This document shows positions 11,901 to 22,160 of a stretch of DNA of 64,000 bases, piece by piece; position 1 is the first letter of the stretch; each line of letters begins with the position of its first letter. The notes under the pieces were generated by a model. It ran no database searches. It was given only the letters and a program-made list of their open reading frames with translations, and had not been told where the DNA came from. The DNA lies in contig CATNEN010000038.1 in the NCBI GenBank assembly GCA_950097015.1, positions 25,209,001 to 25,273,000 on the forward strand, read 5' to 3'. Source of the DNA: Macrostomum hystrix (lineage: Eukaryota > Platyhelminthes > Macrostomidae). A program made the translations under genes and the position numbers.

Positions 11901-13313
11901 AATATCTCGACGATGTTTGTGAGAGATACAATTCAGACTACTGACAACAGTAGAAAAGCAAAGACTTGGCTGCAAAACTCTCACATAACACTAAAAAATA
12001 TAGCCATAAAAATGGCAAGCTTAAAAGAGACTTCTGTGCACACTAAGAGTGGTGGGAGAGGACGGCGTGTGGCTATGGCTGACTGACGAAGGCAAACAAG
12101 CCAGAAACCGGTCTCGGTCTGCCAGCGCGAGGTTCGTTCCCCACTTTTAGTGTGTTACAATGTTGACTCGGGACGGCTTTGAAAGTTAGTTCATCGTAAA
12201 GGGCGGAAAATGTTGATCCGTACGCAGTGGAATTTCACGATAATCGGTCATTCGGTTTGGAGCTATAGCGAAGTAGGCAGTACGGCAGTGGTCTTTTCCC
12301 ACGGGGGAAAATAGCATGGTTTTTCTAGTGTTAGGGTTTCAAAAGATGAGTAAAGGGTGTTAGACAGGCGTTTAAGGGTGTTAGGCAGGTGGCTATGGGT
12401 GTTAGGCAGGTGGCTATGGTTGTTAGGCAGGTGGCTATGGGTGTTAGGCAGGTGGCTATGGTTGTTAGGCAGGTGGCTATGGGTGTTAGGCAGGTGGCTA
12501 TGGTTGTTAGGCAGGTGGCTATGGGTGTTAGGCAGGTGGCTATGGGTGTTAGGCAGGTGGCTATGGGTGTTAGGCAGGTGGCTATGGGTGTTAGGCAGGT
12601 GGCTATGGGTGTTAGTCAGGTGGTCAAGGGTGTAAGACGGTTGGGTAACGGTATGGGTGTTAGACAGGCGTTTAAGGGTGTTAGGCAGGTGGCTATGGGT
12701 GTTAGGCAGGTGGCTATGGGTGTTAGGCAGGTGGTCAAGGGTGTAAGACAGTTGGGTAAGGGAATGGGTGTTAGGCAGGTGGTCAAGGGTGTAAGACAGT
12801 TGGGTAAGGGTATGGGTGTTAGACAAACGGAGAAGGGTATTAATCAGGAGTTAAAGGGTGTTTGACATGTGGGAAAGTGCGTTAGACAGGCGGGTAAGGG
12901 TGTTAGACAGGAGCTAAAGAGTGTTAGACATGTGGTAAGGATATTAGACATGTGGTTAATGGTGTTAGACAGGTGTGTAAGGGTGCTAGACAGTTAGCCA
13001 AGGATAGCTATAGGGCATCGTTTTTCATTCTTGTTGAACCAGGAAACATAAAAAAAATTCATGCCCAACGATCGGCAGAGAGTACGACGAACTGAACCGA
13101 CGAGCCGCTCGCACGGAGGAGAACCTCCGCCAGGAGCTGCAGGAGCGACTCGAGCTGATGTCCTCGCTAGCAGCCGACAAACGACGCCGGCTAGAGTCGG
13201 ACAAGGCGCGACGGCTGTCCGAGGCACGAATGGCAGCCCGACAGAGACAATCTGAGGCCACTGAGTACGCATTGACAGGCTGCAGCTCCAGTGATCATGA
13301 GAATCCTTATTGA
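5908..13313 (+). CDS. Ser/Thr protein kinase with coiled-coil tail (NEK/STE-like)
   Basis: Six exons in frame: 5908-6246, 6668-7185, 7484-7726, 7894-8182, 11066-11361, 13079-13313; 639 residues. Residues about 8-285 are a kinase domain: glycine loop GAGGQARVF (15-23), ATP lysine in LLAAKYLEL (K36), HRDVNCNN catalytic loop (130-137), DFG (150-152), APE (189-191) and SDVWAFGCTVYQMATG. The catalytic-loop lysine (HRDxK) is asparagine (N134). The activation loop is long and Ser/Thr-rich. Residues 286-639 are Arg/Glu/Ala/Gln-rich coiled coil, as in several NEK and STE-group kinases. Introns 2, 3 and 5 split an AG|G or AG|A arginine codon. Intron 4 (8183-11065) contains a mariner and a foldback; intron 5 a dispersed repeat and a minisatellite. 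Substrate unknown. Confidence 0.88.
6347..6628 (-). mobile_element. tRNA-derived SINE, family 2
   Basis: Minus-strand copy in kinase intron 1. The head resembles a tRNA: an A-box-like TAGCCTAGCTATTAGAGCG and a B-box-like GGCTCGATTCCC, near 6628-6550. The body contains a GACACTTAA segment, and the 3' end carries ACCCAATCGGATCAGCG followed by a TTTATCTTTATCTA tail. Related copies lie at 28825, 38426, 41655 and 57600. Confidence 0.75.
8264..8337 (-). mobile_element. tRNA-like SINE head
   Basis: Read on the minus strand this gives an A-box-like TAGCTCAGTAGTTAAGGC and a B-box-like GGGAGTTCGATTCTC, spaced as in a tRNA. It lies in kinase intron 4. The cloverleaf is not convincing enough for a functional tRNA, and the general form matches the SINE heads elsewhere in the window. 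Confidence 0.5.
8508..8760 (-). mobile_element. Fragment of the same hAT MITE family as 39515-40510
   Basis: The stretch from 8513 (GGGCCAGATACGGCCCGCGA, then AAGCTCCCAAATCC) is the reverse complement of the right end of the complete element at 39515-40510, and 8711-8760 (AATGCGGCCCGCTGTCGCC) matches its left end. The terminal bases of both ends are missing. A mariner inserted three bases to the right. Confidence 0.7.
8764..10552 (+). mobile_element. Complete mariner transposon
   Basis: Flanked by TA duplications (8762-8763 and 10553-10554). Terminal inverted repeats are 112 bp long: 8764-8875 and 10441-10552, starting CGAGGGGTGTCCAAAAAG. I find only one mismatch between them (TATAGCC against TACAGCC). 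The element is 1789 bp and holds one full transposase frame. Near-identical ends and an open frame imply a recent insertion. It sits in intron 4 of the kinase, in the same orientation. Confidence 0.95.
9229..10320 (+). CDS. Mariner transposase, DD34D
   Basis: 363 residues from the ATG at 9229. The open frame extends 42 codons upstream without a methionine in good context; this ATG matches the family's usual start and length (about 345-365). The N-terminal half holds two helix-turn-helix motifs that bind the inverted repeats (AVSRMTVYRWVEQF; REIADRLDTPRSTVHL) with the GRPSTPSS linker. Catalytic aspartates: VTGDETW, HHDNARPH and LAPADFALF, with 34 residues between the last two, as in classical mariners. 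WVPHF replaces the usual WVPHE, and YSPDLAP is intact. It ends RRWEKCVQSGGNYVEK plus an acidic tail. No stop or frameshift, so it may be active. The enzyme excises and integrates the element at TA. Confidence 0.96.
   Translation: MDVRSKEGQRHAIHTLWSIGKSGQEIYHHLCSIHGAEAVSRMTVYRWVEQFESGRTNLADLPRPGRPSTPSSKALADRILDLLEEDCRMTVREIADRLDTPRSTVHLCLTNMNFVKLSARWVPKLLTADMRLQRQQTCQGNLNLVSQRGGWNQFRQLIVTGDETWVPHFDPPTKQESKVWTLKGSDPPLKARRETHCKKIMLSVFFDCNGPITIDFLEPNTMINADRYSSLLASLKADIQNKRRSGVKPVILHHDNARPHTAHQTMEAIKKLKFDLLPHPPYSPDLAPADFALFPQLKRHLRGRVHVSRDHLEQEVRRVLLHVIPRQIYADAIDHLFRRWEKCVQSGGNYVEKASLPDDDESY
10553..10930. repeat. Foldback with perfect 123-bp arms
   Basis: Arms 10553-10675 and 10808-10930 are exact reverse complements, as far as I can read, separated by a 132-bp loop. 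The arms start TATATTAACCAAGAGATAAG. The left arm begins exactly at the TA of the mariner insertion. No coding capacity; it looks like a hairpin MITE in kinase intron 4. Confidence 0.93.
11530..11720 (+). repeat. Dispersed repeat, copy 1 (related to 51780-52030)
   Basis: Starts with a palindromic GGGTATTTCAAATACCC and runs to CATCGTCGAGATATTCAACG. The reverse complement of 51780-52030 follows it base by base with moderate divergence (CATCGACGAGATATTCAACG). A shorter inverted match (TGAATATCTCGACGATG) recurs at 11899-11915, so the element is partly foldback. Similar phrases occur in the inverted repeats near 55400 and 55940. Confidence 0.6.
11919..12162 (+). repeat. 244-bp dispersed repeat with hammerhead-ribozyme-like core, copy 1
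   Basis: Nearly identical to 39945-40187 from GTGAGAGATACAATTCAG to TTAGTGTGTTACAATG. Near the end it carries CTGACGA (12083-12089), a short GGC...GCC stem, then GAAAC (12104-12108) and a CCG-loop-CGG stem followed by TC. That order resembles the hammerhead core CUGANGA / stem II / GAAA / stem III / UH. Stem I is weak and an A-A mismatch closes stem II, so ribozyme function is only a hypothesis. Confidence 0.6.
12350..12990. repeat. 22-bp minisatellite array
   Basis: Tandem units GTGTTAGGCAGGTGGCTATG plus GG or GT (22 bp), very regular from 12390 to 12620, then variants with GTGGTCAAGGGTGTAAGACA and GTTAGACAGG cores up to 12990. It lies in kinase intron 5. Open frames on both strands (for example minus 12826-12263) are products of the repeat. 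Confidence 0.95.
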
Positions 13314-13375
13314 TTAGCTGGATAGCTCGTATTGCCTAAATTCTTATGTGCAATCTTGTACTTCAACTGGACGCA

Positions 13376-13620
13376 TGAGATTTTCTGGGGTGGCTGTTAT
13401 TAATGTACATTCGGGGCTAGAGATTTTCTGAGGTGGCTTTTGGAAAAGTACAGGCGTGGTTGGAGATGCTCAGGCTTGGCTGTCATCAATGTACATTCGG
13501 GGTTAAACATTTTCTCAGTTGGCTTCTAATGTACAGCCTGGGTTAGAGATTTTATGGGGGGCTGTTATCAATGTACATTCAGGTTATTATATTTTCTGGG
13601 GTGGCTGTTATCAATGTACA
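13376..13620. repeat. Degenerate tandem repeat downstream of the kinase
   Basis: Four or five imperfect copies of a roughly 55-65 bp unit containing GATTTTCTGGGGTGGCTGTT and AATGTACATTCGGGG, beginning just after the kinase stop codon. It may be part of the 3' untranslated region. Confidence 0.7.
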
Positions 13621-14788
13621 GTACGATCTTTAAAACTGTACTGAAATAAGCAAAAAAAGCGGAGAATTATGCAAAGAAAAATATTTTTAGGTTTAAAAAA
13701 TACACGCAGTATACTTTTTGAGATGCATGTACAAAAAACTATAAGTACATATATATATATTATATATATTATAATTTTTTTATTCAAAAGTGAACAGAGA
13801 AAAATAAAGAAAAAAACGGCAAACAGTACAAGTAATTTAAGCAGTTCACAGACTGACGCTACTAAGCAAGGCATTCACGCACATACTTTGAAGATACTTG
13901 TACTTGCACTTTTAGCGTAAAGTACACCAAATCACTAGTACAATATCGACAGTTATACTTTCTGTCTTTAAAAAATGATCTTTATTCGGTTCACGAATAA
14001 ATGATGATAACAAATGATTTTATTGATAACAAAAAACTCGAAAAATTCCGAATGCCTCTTTTTGATAAAAAAATATTTTCAAAGAAATTCTCTACCATCT
14101 CTTGGTAGCCTCACTGTTTAGACTAAGAAACGAATGGTTCCAAATTGTTTAAAAAATCATCAAATACCGTCAGCACCATTTCAAGTAAAGCATAATTTTG
14201 AAGCGAAAAAAGCAAGCGAAAAAATATTTCTATATTTTTAGATGAAGCTGAAAATGTGCGACTTATTACGCATTCGAACAAAAAAGTTAGTGATAAATTT
14301 ATTTCTGCGGACCCTACTATTTCAACATTTAGTAGTATACAACGCCTTGTCTGTTATTTTTTATTACAATCTTTAGAAGCATTTCAAATTTTCTGCGATA
14401 AAAACTAAACTATTTCAAAGAAAAAAACTATCAAAAAGACTAAAAAATAAATATATAATTATTTTCGCACTAAAACTATAGGTTCTCTAATGAATGCCAG
14501 AAAAAACTACTAAATCTAATTAAAAAAGAGAAGAAAAAAATAATTTGCTCAGGGCGGAACACTGGTTAAATAAGATATCACAAGCGAAAGAAAAACTATA
14601 CGATTGATTCTTAGCTAGTGAAAATCTATTTTTATAAACTGTTAACTCTCTTTACGAGAGACACTTTGAGATCTCACTCTACTACTAATAGTACTAAGCG
14701 AAAACAAGTCGTGCTTGTTTAAAAACTGAATTTTGATAGTTTGCACGATTCCATCGTCGCAGTTAGCTGTTAAAGAGAAAAGAAACAC
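13621..14788. other. AT-rich gene-free stretch
   Basis: Very AT-rich, with an (AT)n run near 13750-13770. No exon, SINE or tandem array recognised. It separates the 3' ends of the convergent kinase (+) and phosphatase (-) genes. Confidence 0.5.
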
Positions 14789-16255
14789 TTAGAATCTGGT
14801 AAGAAGCGAGGACCGACCGTAGGTTCGTCCGCTGGCTCCGTTGGTCGATATGACAGCGGCGGTGGCGGCGGCAGAGGAGGCACTTGGCATCCACAGTCCG
14901 CTAGACTGCAGTTCATCTTTGTAGATATCCGGCACAAAGCCAACTGGACTACTAACCATGCGAACCGATTTAACACCGTACAGGCGCTCCTCGTAGTCGC
15001 ACAATTGACGCCAGAAACCGGCGTTGGGCCGAATGAAAGGCCTACGCTGACGACAGAGATCGTGAGCCTGTCTGAGGCTTAGATTGCGATATTTCATAAG
15101 GTAAGCCAGCACTAGAGTTGCTGAGCGAGACACCCCTGCCATGCAGTGCACCAGAACTTTGTTACCGCGTCGAACTTCAGCGTTGATGCGATCCGCAACC
15201 AGATCAAAATAGTTGCGAATGTTGGCGTAAGGCGTGTCATCAACTGGGACCTGGTTGTTGGCGATGTCAATTAACGAAAAGGATGCCAGGTGTATTTTAA
15301 ACGTTCAGAAAGAAATTGAGGGATAAGTGGCGTAGCAGATAGTTGTGATCTTAAGAGTGTCTACCGCGATATTTTGAAATCTGAGGATTATCTAGGGCCA
15401 TAGTTTGGGATCTGAGGATTATCTAGGACCATAGTTTGGGATCTGAGGATTATCTAGGGCCATCGTTTCAGATCAAAGGATTATCTAGGGCCATAGTTTC
15501 AGATCAAAGGATTATATAGTGAACATAGTTTAAGATCTGAGGATTATCTAGGGCCATAGTTTAGGATCTGAGGATTATCTAGGACCATAGTTTAGGATCT
15601 GAGGATTATCTAGGACCATAGTTTGGGATCTGAGGATTATCTAGGACCATAGTTTGGGATCTGAGGATTATCTAGGACCATAGTTTGGGATCTGAGGATT
15701 ATCTAGGACCATAGTTTGGGATCTGAGGATTATCTAGGACTAAAGTTTGGGATCAGAGGATTAATCTACAACCATAGCTTTGGATCAGATCAACATAATA
15801 AAATATTTCTGGATCTGACAAACCTGCAGTGTGTCAACGCCAGCTAGTCGAATCGGCGGCACGTCGATGGTGGCATTGACAACAAGTTTAATGCCGAGTG
15901 CCCGGAGGCGCGCATCGCGAACCGGATGGGCACTGCACAGGTACAGGTGATCGGTGATCTGGGCTACCTGACTAAAAATACCGGCGCTAGCCGATGAGTC
16001 GTAGGCGGCGCCGGCTGACGAAGCTGAAGATGCCGATGTTTCAAAGCCGCCGCTGCCAAATCTGGCACCGGCGCGGCCATTGCTAGTTGATATCGAAGAC
16101 GACGTCAGGCCACCACTGCTAGGGAATCTGCCGTATTGGGAATTTGTAGTGGAGTAACGATACTGGCTGCTAGAAGCCGGTGGTGGCATTGTTGACGAAT
16201 TGACACCGGCCGAATTGCGAGGTGCATACGGGAATCTAGACAAGTAACTGCTCAT
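14789..16255 (-). CDS. Dual-specificity phosphatase, DUSP14-like
   Basis: Two exons: 16255-15824 and 15250-14789, phase-0 intron; 297 residues. Residues 1-100 are a Ser/Ala/Gly-rich, probably disordered tail. The phosphatase domain runs from about 105 (DHLYLCSAHPVRDARLRALG) to about 260. The signature HCMAGVSRSA puts the catalytic cysteine at C180 and the phosphate-binding arginine at R186; VDDTP supplies the likely general acid (D149). RPNAGFWRQLCDYEERLYG followed by SSPVGFVPDIYKDE is typical of the DUSP14/18/21 group, atypical small phosphatases that remove phosphate from MAP kinases or signalling adaptors. A Ser/Ala-rich tail follows. The N-terminal extension is unusual, since DUSP14 itself is about 200 residues. 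The intron is filled by a minisatellite. Confidence 0.93.
15370..15790. repeat. 31-bp minisatellite in the DUSP intron
   Basis: About 13 copies of a 31-bp unit containing GATCTGAGGATTATCTAGG and ACCATAGTTT. Copies in the right half are the most alike. It occupies most of the single intron (15823-15251) of the phosphatase gene. Confidence 0.95.
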
Positions 16256-16424
16256 TGTTGTCTATTTTCTTAATGTCTTTGAAACTAAAGTTACACACGC
16301 CAAATAGTCTTCCGAAATGGTTTAACTGTCAGCCAGTGGTTTCGTGTTTTTAGACTGAAAAAAAGATATAAGCCAGTTTTTATTTGTACTTAGATGGTAA
16401 AGGCTTAACCGTTTTATAAATATT

Positions 16425-16618
16425 ACGTCCATTTTGCTCGCTCCTAAGCAAACAGGTACACTGTATATACTGTATGGGGGCAGACCTTACACATATGTAT
16501 GTACATATGTTTTTCTCATAGTCAGGCAGTATAGACTTCACCATACTTTGGGTGTTTGCCCTGAAGGATGTAAACTGTAAACTGCACAAAAGGCCTCCAA
16601 GCCTTTGTGGCTTATTAA
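16425..16618 (-). mobile_element. SINE family 1, old truncated copy
   Basis: Contains diverged versions of the family-1 body read on the minus strand (GGCTTGGAGGCC, GTCAGGCAGTATAGACTTC, TTTGTGGCTTATT). The tRNA-like head is missing. Lies just upstream of the DUSP start codon. Confidence 0.6.
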
Positions 16619-16736
16619 AAATAATCAATATTTTTTAATTTAAATTGAACATGACTTGTTTTCAAAATAGAAATAAATAGTTAAAATTTCCAAAAAACCA
16701 ATACTTTATATGGTCAAAAAATTTATGTTAGTGTTA

Positions 16737-17380
16737 GGGTAATGTATCATCAACCAAACAGTGTATCTTCAAAATTGAACAAGAATTTTGACTCCTTCCT
16801 TGGTCTCATGCAAGACAGAAACAAGCTATTGTGTTTCACAGAACAACTAATTTGAAAGTTGAAGAAATTATCTACAAGCTGAGGCATGATGTGCAATGAA
16901 GCATTAAGAGGAAAGAAAGATATAGATGCTTCAGTAGAAATTTTTATTGCAAAAGCATACTTTTTAACAACATTTCTTCAGTATGTACTTTAGACAAAGA
17001 TTGTATGTGGTTGCTTGCCAATTAAATGACCATAAATATAGTTATTTATAGAACATAAAAAATGCTTTCAAATGACATAATTCATGATAGTTCACTCCTT
17101 AAAATAAGATTAAACCACTCAATCAAATTATAAAACCAAACATCAAATTCTCTGTTTGGTTTGAAGATACATGAAAATCATTGTTCGGTTTTAGATAAAA
17201 AGCAGGAATAACTTTTTGTTCTATTTGACAAAATAGCAAAAGCTGATACTTTTTAGAAAGATGTAACTGTTTTCTATAACTTGGCTTTTGATTTAGCATC
17301 ATATCTTAAATAGAAAATCTGCAGCTTAAGTTTGAAGTTAAAAAAATACACATTCTTGTTTGGTTGATGATACACTACCC
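16737..17380. mobile_element. Tc1/mariner-type MITE, 644 bp
   Basis: Terminal inverted repeats of 24 bp (16737-16760 and 17357-17380), beginning GGGTAATGTATCATCAACC against GGGTAGTGTATCATCAACC, one mismatch, flanked by TA (16735-16736 and 17381-17382). An internal GTATCTTCAAA phrase recurs inverted near 17158-17168. No open frame, so it would depend on a transposase elsewhere. Confidence 0.75.
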
Positions 17381-17382
17381 TA

Positions 17383-20300
17383 TAGGGTGAAAATAAGTAC
17401 AAAATTAGCTATTGTATCTTGCGTTAAAAATTTAAGCATTTTTCTAGAAAGTAAATTTGCTTTAATGTTTACAATAAATATTTGTTTTAATGCACCCGAA
17501 TGTTTGTTTTAATGCACCAGAATAAAAATGTGTTTGTTATAATAGCAGGCCTATAATAATTAGCCTATAAATACACACAAAAGAACTGAAGGAAGAGCAA
17601 CCTTGTTGAATGTGAAAACATTGTAAAAGACCTCAAGTTCAAATAAAATAAGTGTGTTCAAAACTAAATATTCAAAAGGAGTTTCCTAGAAGTTATTCAT
17701 TTCATATAAAAAATTCATTTCATACAAGAAAAGCTGTAATCCTTAGATCATTGATTATGCCCTCAAAGCGGACTGAATATTACAAACCAGATTAGCCTAA
17801 CCAGCTTAATGATAAATATATAATATTATGAATTATATGAAATAACTAAGTAACTAAAAACTCGGTCATTATATAAAAATGCTACTAAATGCAAACTTAA
17901 TACACTACCATTAAGAGTTAAAAGCTCATTTATAAGCATTATTTGCTTATATCTTGATATTTAGATTCAATAATATCAATATGTTGAAGATTGCAGTTAC
18001 TTAATTTAAAAAGCAAAAATTTGTGCAGCCAATTTGTAGGCAACAGCCAATTCCACTTTTCTGTAATGATCAGACTCTTGATGTTAGCCTAGCTGAGTCA
18101 GAGATTATTGAAATACCTACAAACAACGAACAAAAAACATCTTAAATTTAAAAAACACTTGTGAAAAAGCTTTAAGAATTTTTTTTCCAAATCTAAAAGT
18201 CTTACTTTATAACTTAACTGAAATATGAAGTCCAATTTTATTGTAAATGCTTAGATAGGCACAACTGTGAATTATTAATATAGTTGCATTGCACATTAAA
18301 AATCGTAAATAAGTCTAGGAGTTTTCTATCTCCTTGCTAACATATTTATTATTATTATTATTATTGCCTTTAAAAAATGCACAGAAACCGAAATTCCCAA
18401 AATAAGGAAAATAATATTACAAAATTACACAGATGCTAGCTAAGCCAGGTATTGATCTGAAACTGAATTAGCAAAAGCAAAATTGGCTCTCCAAAAGCAT
18501 GCAAGCATGCATGACGTCGAACTTAAGTAAGCAAGCAAGTATTTTTATTTTCTAAGACAACAAAATTTAATTTGTTTTTTTGCAACAGCATACTGAGATA
18601 CAGCACAGAATAACAAGTAATATAATCTTAAATTAAAAATTCGTTTATTTTGTCATTACTATTTGAAAATACAATTTAAAGTTAATTTTGAAGCTAAATG
18701 CCTGCTTTTACTGCATAGCGTAGAAATATTTATAGCTAGGCATTATACACCCCGTAAGATTCGTGTCAAAGTATCTGCATGAGATCTGTTTTCTGAGATT
18801 TGGGGTCTGAGATCTTGGATATGAGCTGGATTTTAATCCGCTTATAAAAACGCATACCATGATCATAAAAATCTCTCTATTCTCCTGATCGACTATATAG
18901 CAATTCAAACAATAATTAGGGATTGCCTGCTTAACACTAGGTCAAGGACTACTAAACAACACTACAAGGACTACTAAAAACAAGTGTTGTCCTTGCACTA
19001 GGTATAGAATAAGTTTTGTGATCTGTGGCTCGACCACTAGAAGACTCTAAAATATCGTCGTAAATTGGGTATACTAGAATTAGCTTTGCGTTTAAATTTG
19101 TGTGCAGAGGCGATAGGAAATATAATAATAGCCTATTTTTATCCTCCCGCTTGGCGCCCCCAGCGCCCCCTTTTAGCTAGTGTCCCCTTTCACAGCGCCC
19201 CCTCATAGTGATACTCTCAGCAGGGCGCCCTATTAGATATTTTATGTTGGCACAAATTTTAGCTCTCCTATACTAATTATTTAAGCCCTGACTGCATCCT
19301 GAAAGAAATAGATGTATCTGCGCCACTAGTGGCCCACATATATAGTTTACGCACCACACGAACAGTCTTATGATGCTCAGGGCAATAGTTGTCGCGGTGG
19401 CGCCACATGGTCTGTCTTGATCAATGCATTTTTAATGCTCGTATAATTTCTATACATTCAAACGTTAGTTATCTTCGAATTAGGAAATATAAAGTTAAGT
19501 TTGGCTAGTGTTACAGGGCTATTTTCTTTGTTACGTATTTATCTCAATGATGCCACCAAAGTTGTACCAGTTCTTTACTTCTTAAGCTAATTAATTATCT
19601 AATTTCATCGAATGCTACCAAAGTTGTTGCAGGGCAAAATTATTAATTAAGATCCCACCGCTGTTGACTTAATTTAATAGATATTTAACTGGCGGTCCTT
19701 AAATGGGCCGTTTTAACTTCTCAAATGGTAGCGTATATGTTTGCACGAGCGGTAATTAGGCAACTGTATGCATTTCCAGTCAATTAGGCGTCCCCGAGAT
19801 TAGAGTTTAGCAGTTTCCCTTCTGTAATATTCTTAGTATGATTCTGAGTATATTTCTCACTGCTATCTTCTCTTAAAATGAATAACACAATGCAACACTT
19901 CAAACTTCGAAATTTGCTTTAAAAACACAATAGGAATACTTATAAAAAACACACTTGAAACACACTTTAATTCAACTTCACAATTCACAGACTTAAAACA
20001 CTTCGAACCACTTTATACACTCTTTAAACAACTTAACTCAAACTACGACAGACTTACTACAACACTTACTACAACACTTCTTCAATACCAACTACAACAC
20101 ACTTACTACAATACACTTCTTTTTCCAAGGCACTCCTTTTATATCTTGAACAAACACTCTTAAAACCTTTATTTTTCTAGGTTAAAATTTGCGGCTATAT
20201 ATACACAGGGAATTTAGCGTTTGTTTTAATTCGCAATATTTTACATAATATTATTTACATGATAAAAAGTAAAACAAAATTATTTACATACAACATTACT

Positions 20301-20932
20301 TTTATTACGGTACGAAGATAAACAAAATATTTATTTTATGGCGAGTTTTTGAATTTTTATATATTTACTATAATGTGAGAAACGTATATACAAAACCTAT
20401 GAAACTAAAAATACACTGGCACACTAGGTATGTGAATATATTTTAATTGGAAAAGTATTGCTTTATCGAAGATCCATTCAACTGCCTCAGTGTTCTAGCT
20501 GTATATATTTTTATAGTCAGAAAGCTGAAAATTATTAATTTTCATTCTAAAAAGCGCTTAGCATTTGACAAAAGCTATACGATCAGAGTGTAATATCGGA
20601 GTGCATGTGTCAAATATGAGTCATCCACATTGACAGTAGCATGGGCCTTGCCTATTACTACTGCTCACCTAGCTAGCTATACCTGTATGCCTGTATCGCC
20701 AATTCACATTGGATGGGAAGCAGACAATTAAAATTTTGTTTTCCTGTTTCTTAGAAACCAAGCCAGTAATTAGTCAACAATAAAACGTACGAGTATATTA
20801 GAAGTATTTCTACAGCATCAACACGCTTTTTCTATCCCATTTGGTAGCACGGCATCGGAAACTACACAATCTTAATAGGCATTAAACGCACTGCACGCTA
20901 TACTCTCGCAGACATCGCTGCTATAATTAAAG
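17383..20932. other. 3.5-kb gene-poor AT-rich region
   Basis: No exon or conserved protein match seen on either strand. Around 19130-19230 several GCGCCCCC runs stand out from the AT-rich background. From 19870 to 20130 the plus strand is a loose repeat of ACTTAC/CACTTC phrases (TACAACACTTACTACAACAC). The last kilobase should contain the promoter of the lectin gene at 20933. Confidence 0.5.
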
Positions 20933-21697
20933 ATGTTCGTCAAGCAATACAAATTTCATCTGCTTAACATCATCATAATCTACTGGTTTACAAGCCTTGG
21001 TGGCTTTGCTGAAAATCTCGACGGTATTTTCGGTTTCACAGACGGTTTCATTTGCATCAACAGTGACTACGTACAGAGCTATGACATTGCTCCGTCCATT
21101 GGCTACTGTGGACACCTGTGCCGTAACAATGAACGCTGCATTGCGTTCAGCCTAGTTGACGGTCCCTGCCAATTGTTTCTGTTCGACAAGTGCAGCAAGT
21201 CTGTTCGAATCTGCGGCTGCACCAAGCGTGGCCGAGTGTACATCAAGCAGCAGTCGGGACTCGAGCCTGGCGAATTGTGTCCTCCAGGCTACAGCAATGA
21301 TCTGTGCAGCGTGAAGTACAAGATTCATCCGGGATCGATCGACTGGTTCGCAGCTAGGCAGAAGTGCGAATCGGAGAAGGGCCTGGTGATCATGTCTGAT
21401 GTCAACGACCTGCCAGAAATGCAGCACATTGACGCTTTGTACACAGTTTACAACGTTGGCTTCTTCTTTCTGGGTGGATTTCAAACTCCGGGCAGTCCGG
21501 AGCCATACGGAGGCTACAACTGGGTTGCCTGCAACCAGACAGTCAATTCGACCTACTGGTCGCCAACGGATCCTCCAAACTATGCCGGTGTTGAAAATGT
21601 CATTGGCAAGCTAAACCCACAAGGCATCGCTGATTTTTTTTACGCCGACACAAATATTCGTGGCGTGCTTTGTGAGTGCCTGTCGCCGTTTAACTGA
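20933..21697 (+). CDS. Secreted PAN plus C-type-lectin domain protein
   Basis: Single exon, 254 residues. Residues 1-25 are a signal peptide (LLNIIIIYWFTSLGGFA). Residues about 30-107 form a PAN/apple-like module: YCGHLCRNNERCIAFSLVD, then CQLFLFDKC. Residues about 115-254 form a C-type-lectin fold: CPPGYSNDLC, WFAARQKCESEKG, VGFFFLGGFQTPGSPEPYGG, YWSPTDPPNYAGVENVI and a final GVLCEC. The canonical sugar-specificity triplets (EPN, QPD) are absent, so calcium-dependent sugar binding is uncertain. It probably acts outside the cell in recognition or defence, like the fibrinogen-related protein at 2350. A polyadenylation signal follows 80 nt after the stop. The lack of introns is unusual beside its neighbours. 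Confidence 0.85.
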   Translation: MFVKQYKFHLLNIIIIYWFTSLGGFAENLDGIFGFTDGFICINSDYVQSYDIAPSIGYCGHLCRNNERCIAFSLVDGPCQLFLFDKCSKSVRICGCTKRGRVYIKQQSGLEPGELCPPGYSNDLCSVKYKIHPGSIDWFAARQKCESEKGLVIMSDVNDLPEMQHIDALYTVYNVGFFFLGGFQTPGSPEPYGGYNWVACNQTVNSTYWSPTDPPNYAGVENVIGKLNPQGIADFFYADTNIRGVLCECLSPFN

Positions 21698-21776
21698 GCA
21701 CACCTTTTCCAGCTAACGAAAACTATAAATTCTTACCTTACCTTGTGTTCCCTTAACCATTTTAATAGACTTCACA

Positions 21777-21782
21777 AATAAA
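21777..21782 (+). terminator. Polyadenylation signal of the lectin gene
   Basis: AATAAA 80 nt downstream of the lectin stop codon, in AT-rich sequence. Confidence 0.65.
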
Positions 21783-21889
21783 TATTAGCTGTCACAAAAG
21801 CCGATCTTAATTTGTGTTTTCTTCTTTTACAAAGAGTCATGTCACTTTTTTAATACATATTTTAGCATATCGCCGACGACAGGATAAAA

Positions 21890-22160
21890 ACCTGTTAGAC
21901 CATTAAGAATTATGTTAGACAGAATGGAAACCTAATAGACAGTTTATAAACCTGTTAGACAGTTTATAAACCTGTTAGACAGTTTATAAACCTGTTAGAC
22001 AGTTTATAAACCTGTTAGACAGTTTATAAACCTGTTAGACAGAATGGAAACCTGTTAGACAGTTTATAAACCTGTTAGACAGTTTATAAACCCGTTAGAC
22101 AGTTTATAAACCTGTTAGACAGAATGGAAACCTGTTAGACAGTTTATAAACCTGCAAGAT
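21890..22160. repeat. 20-bp minisatellite array
   Basis: About 13 copies of ACCTGTTAGACAGTTTATAA, with a variant ending AGAATGGAA. Lies just downstream of the lectin gene. Shares the GTTAGACA core with several other arrays in the window. Confidence 0.96.

Noticed and set aside
12263-12865. Open frames of 158-187 codons on both strands at the 22-bp array
   Set aside because: Repeat artefact within a kinase intron.
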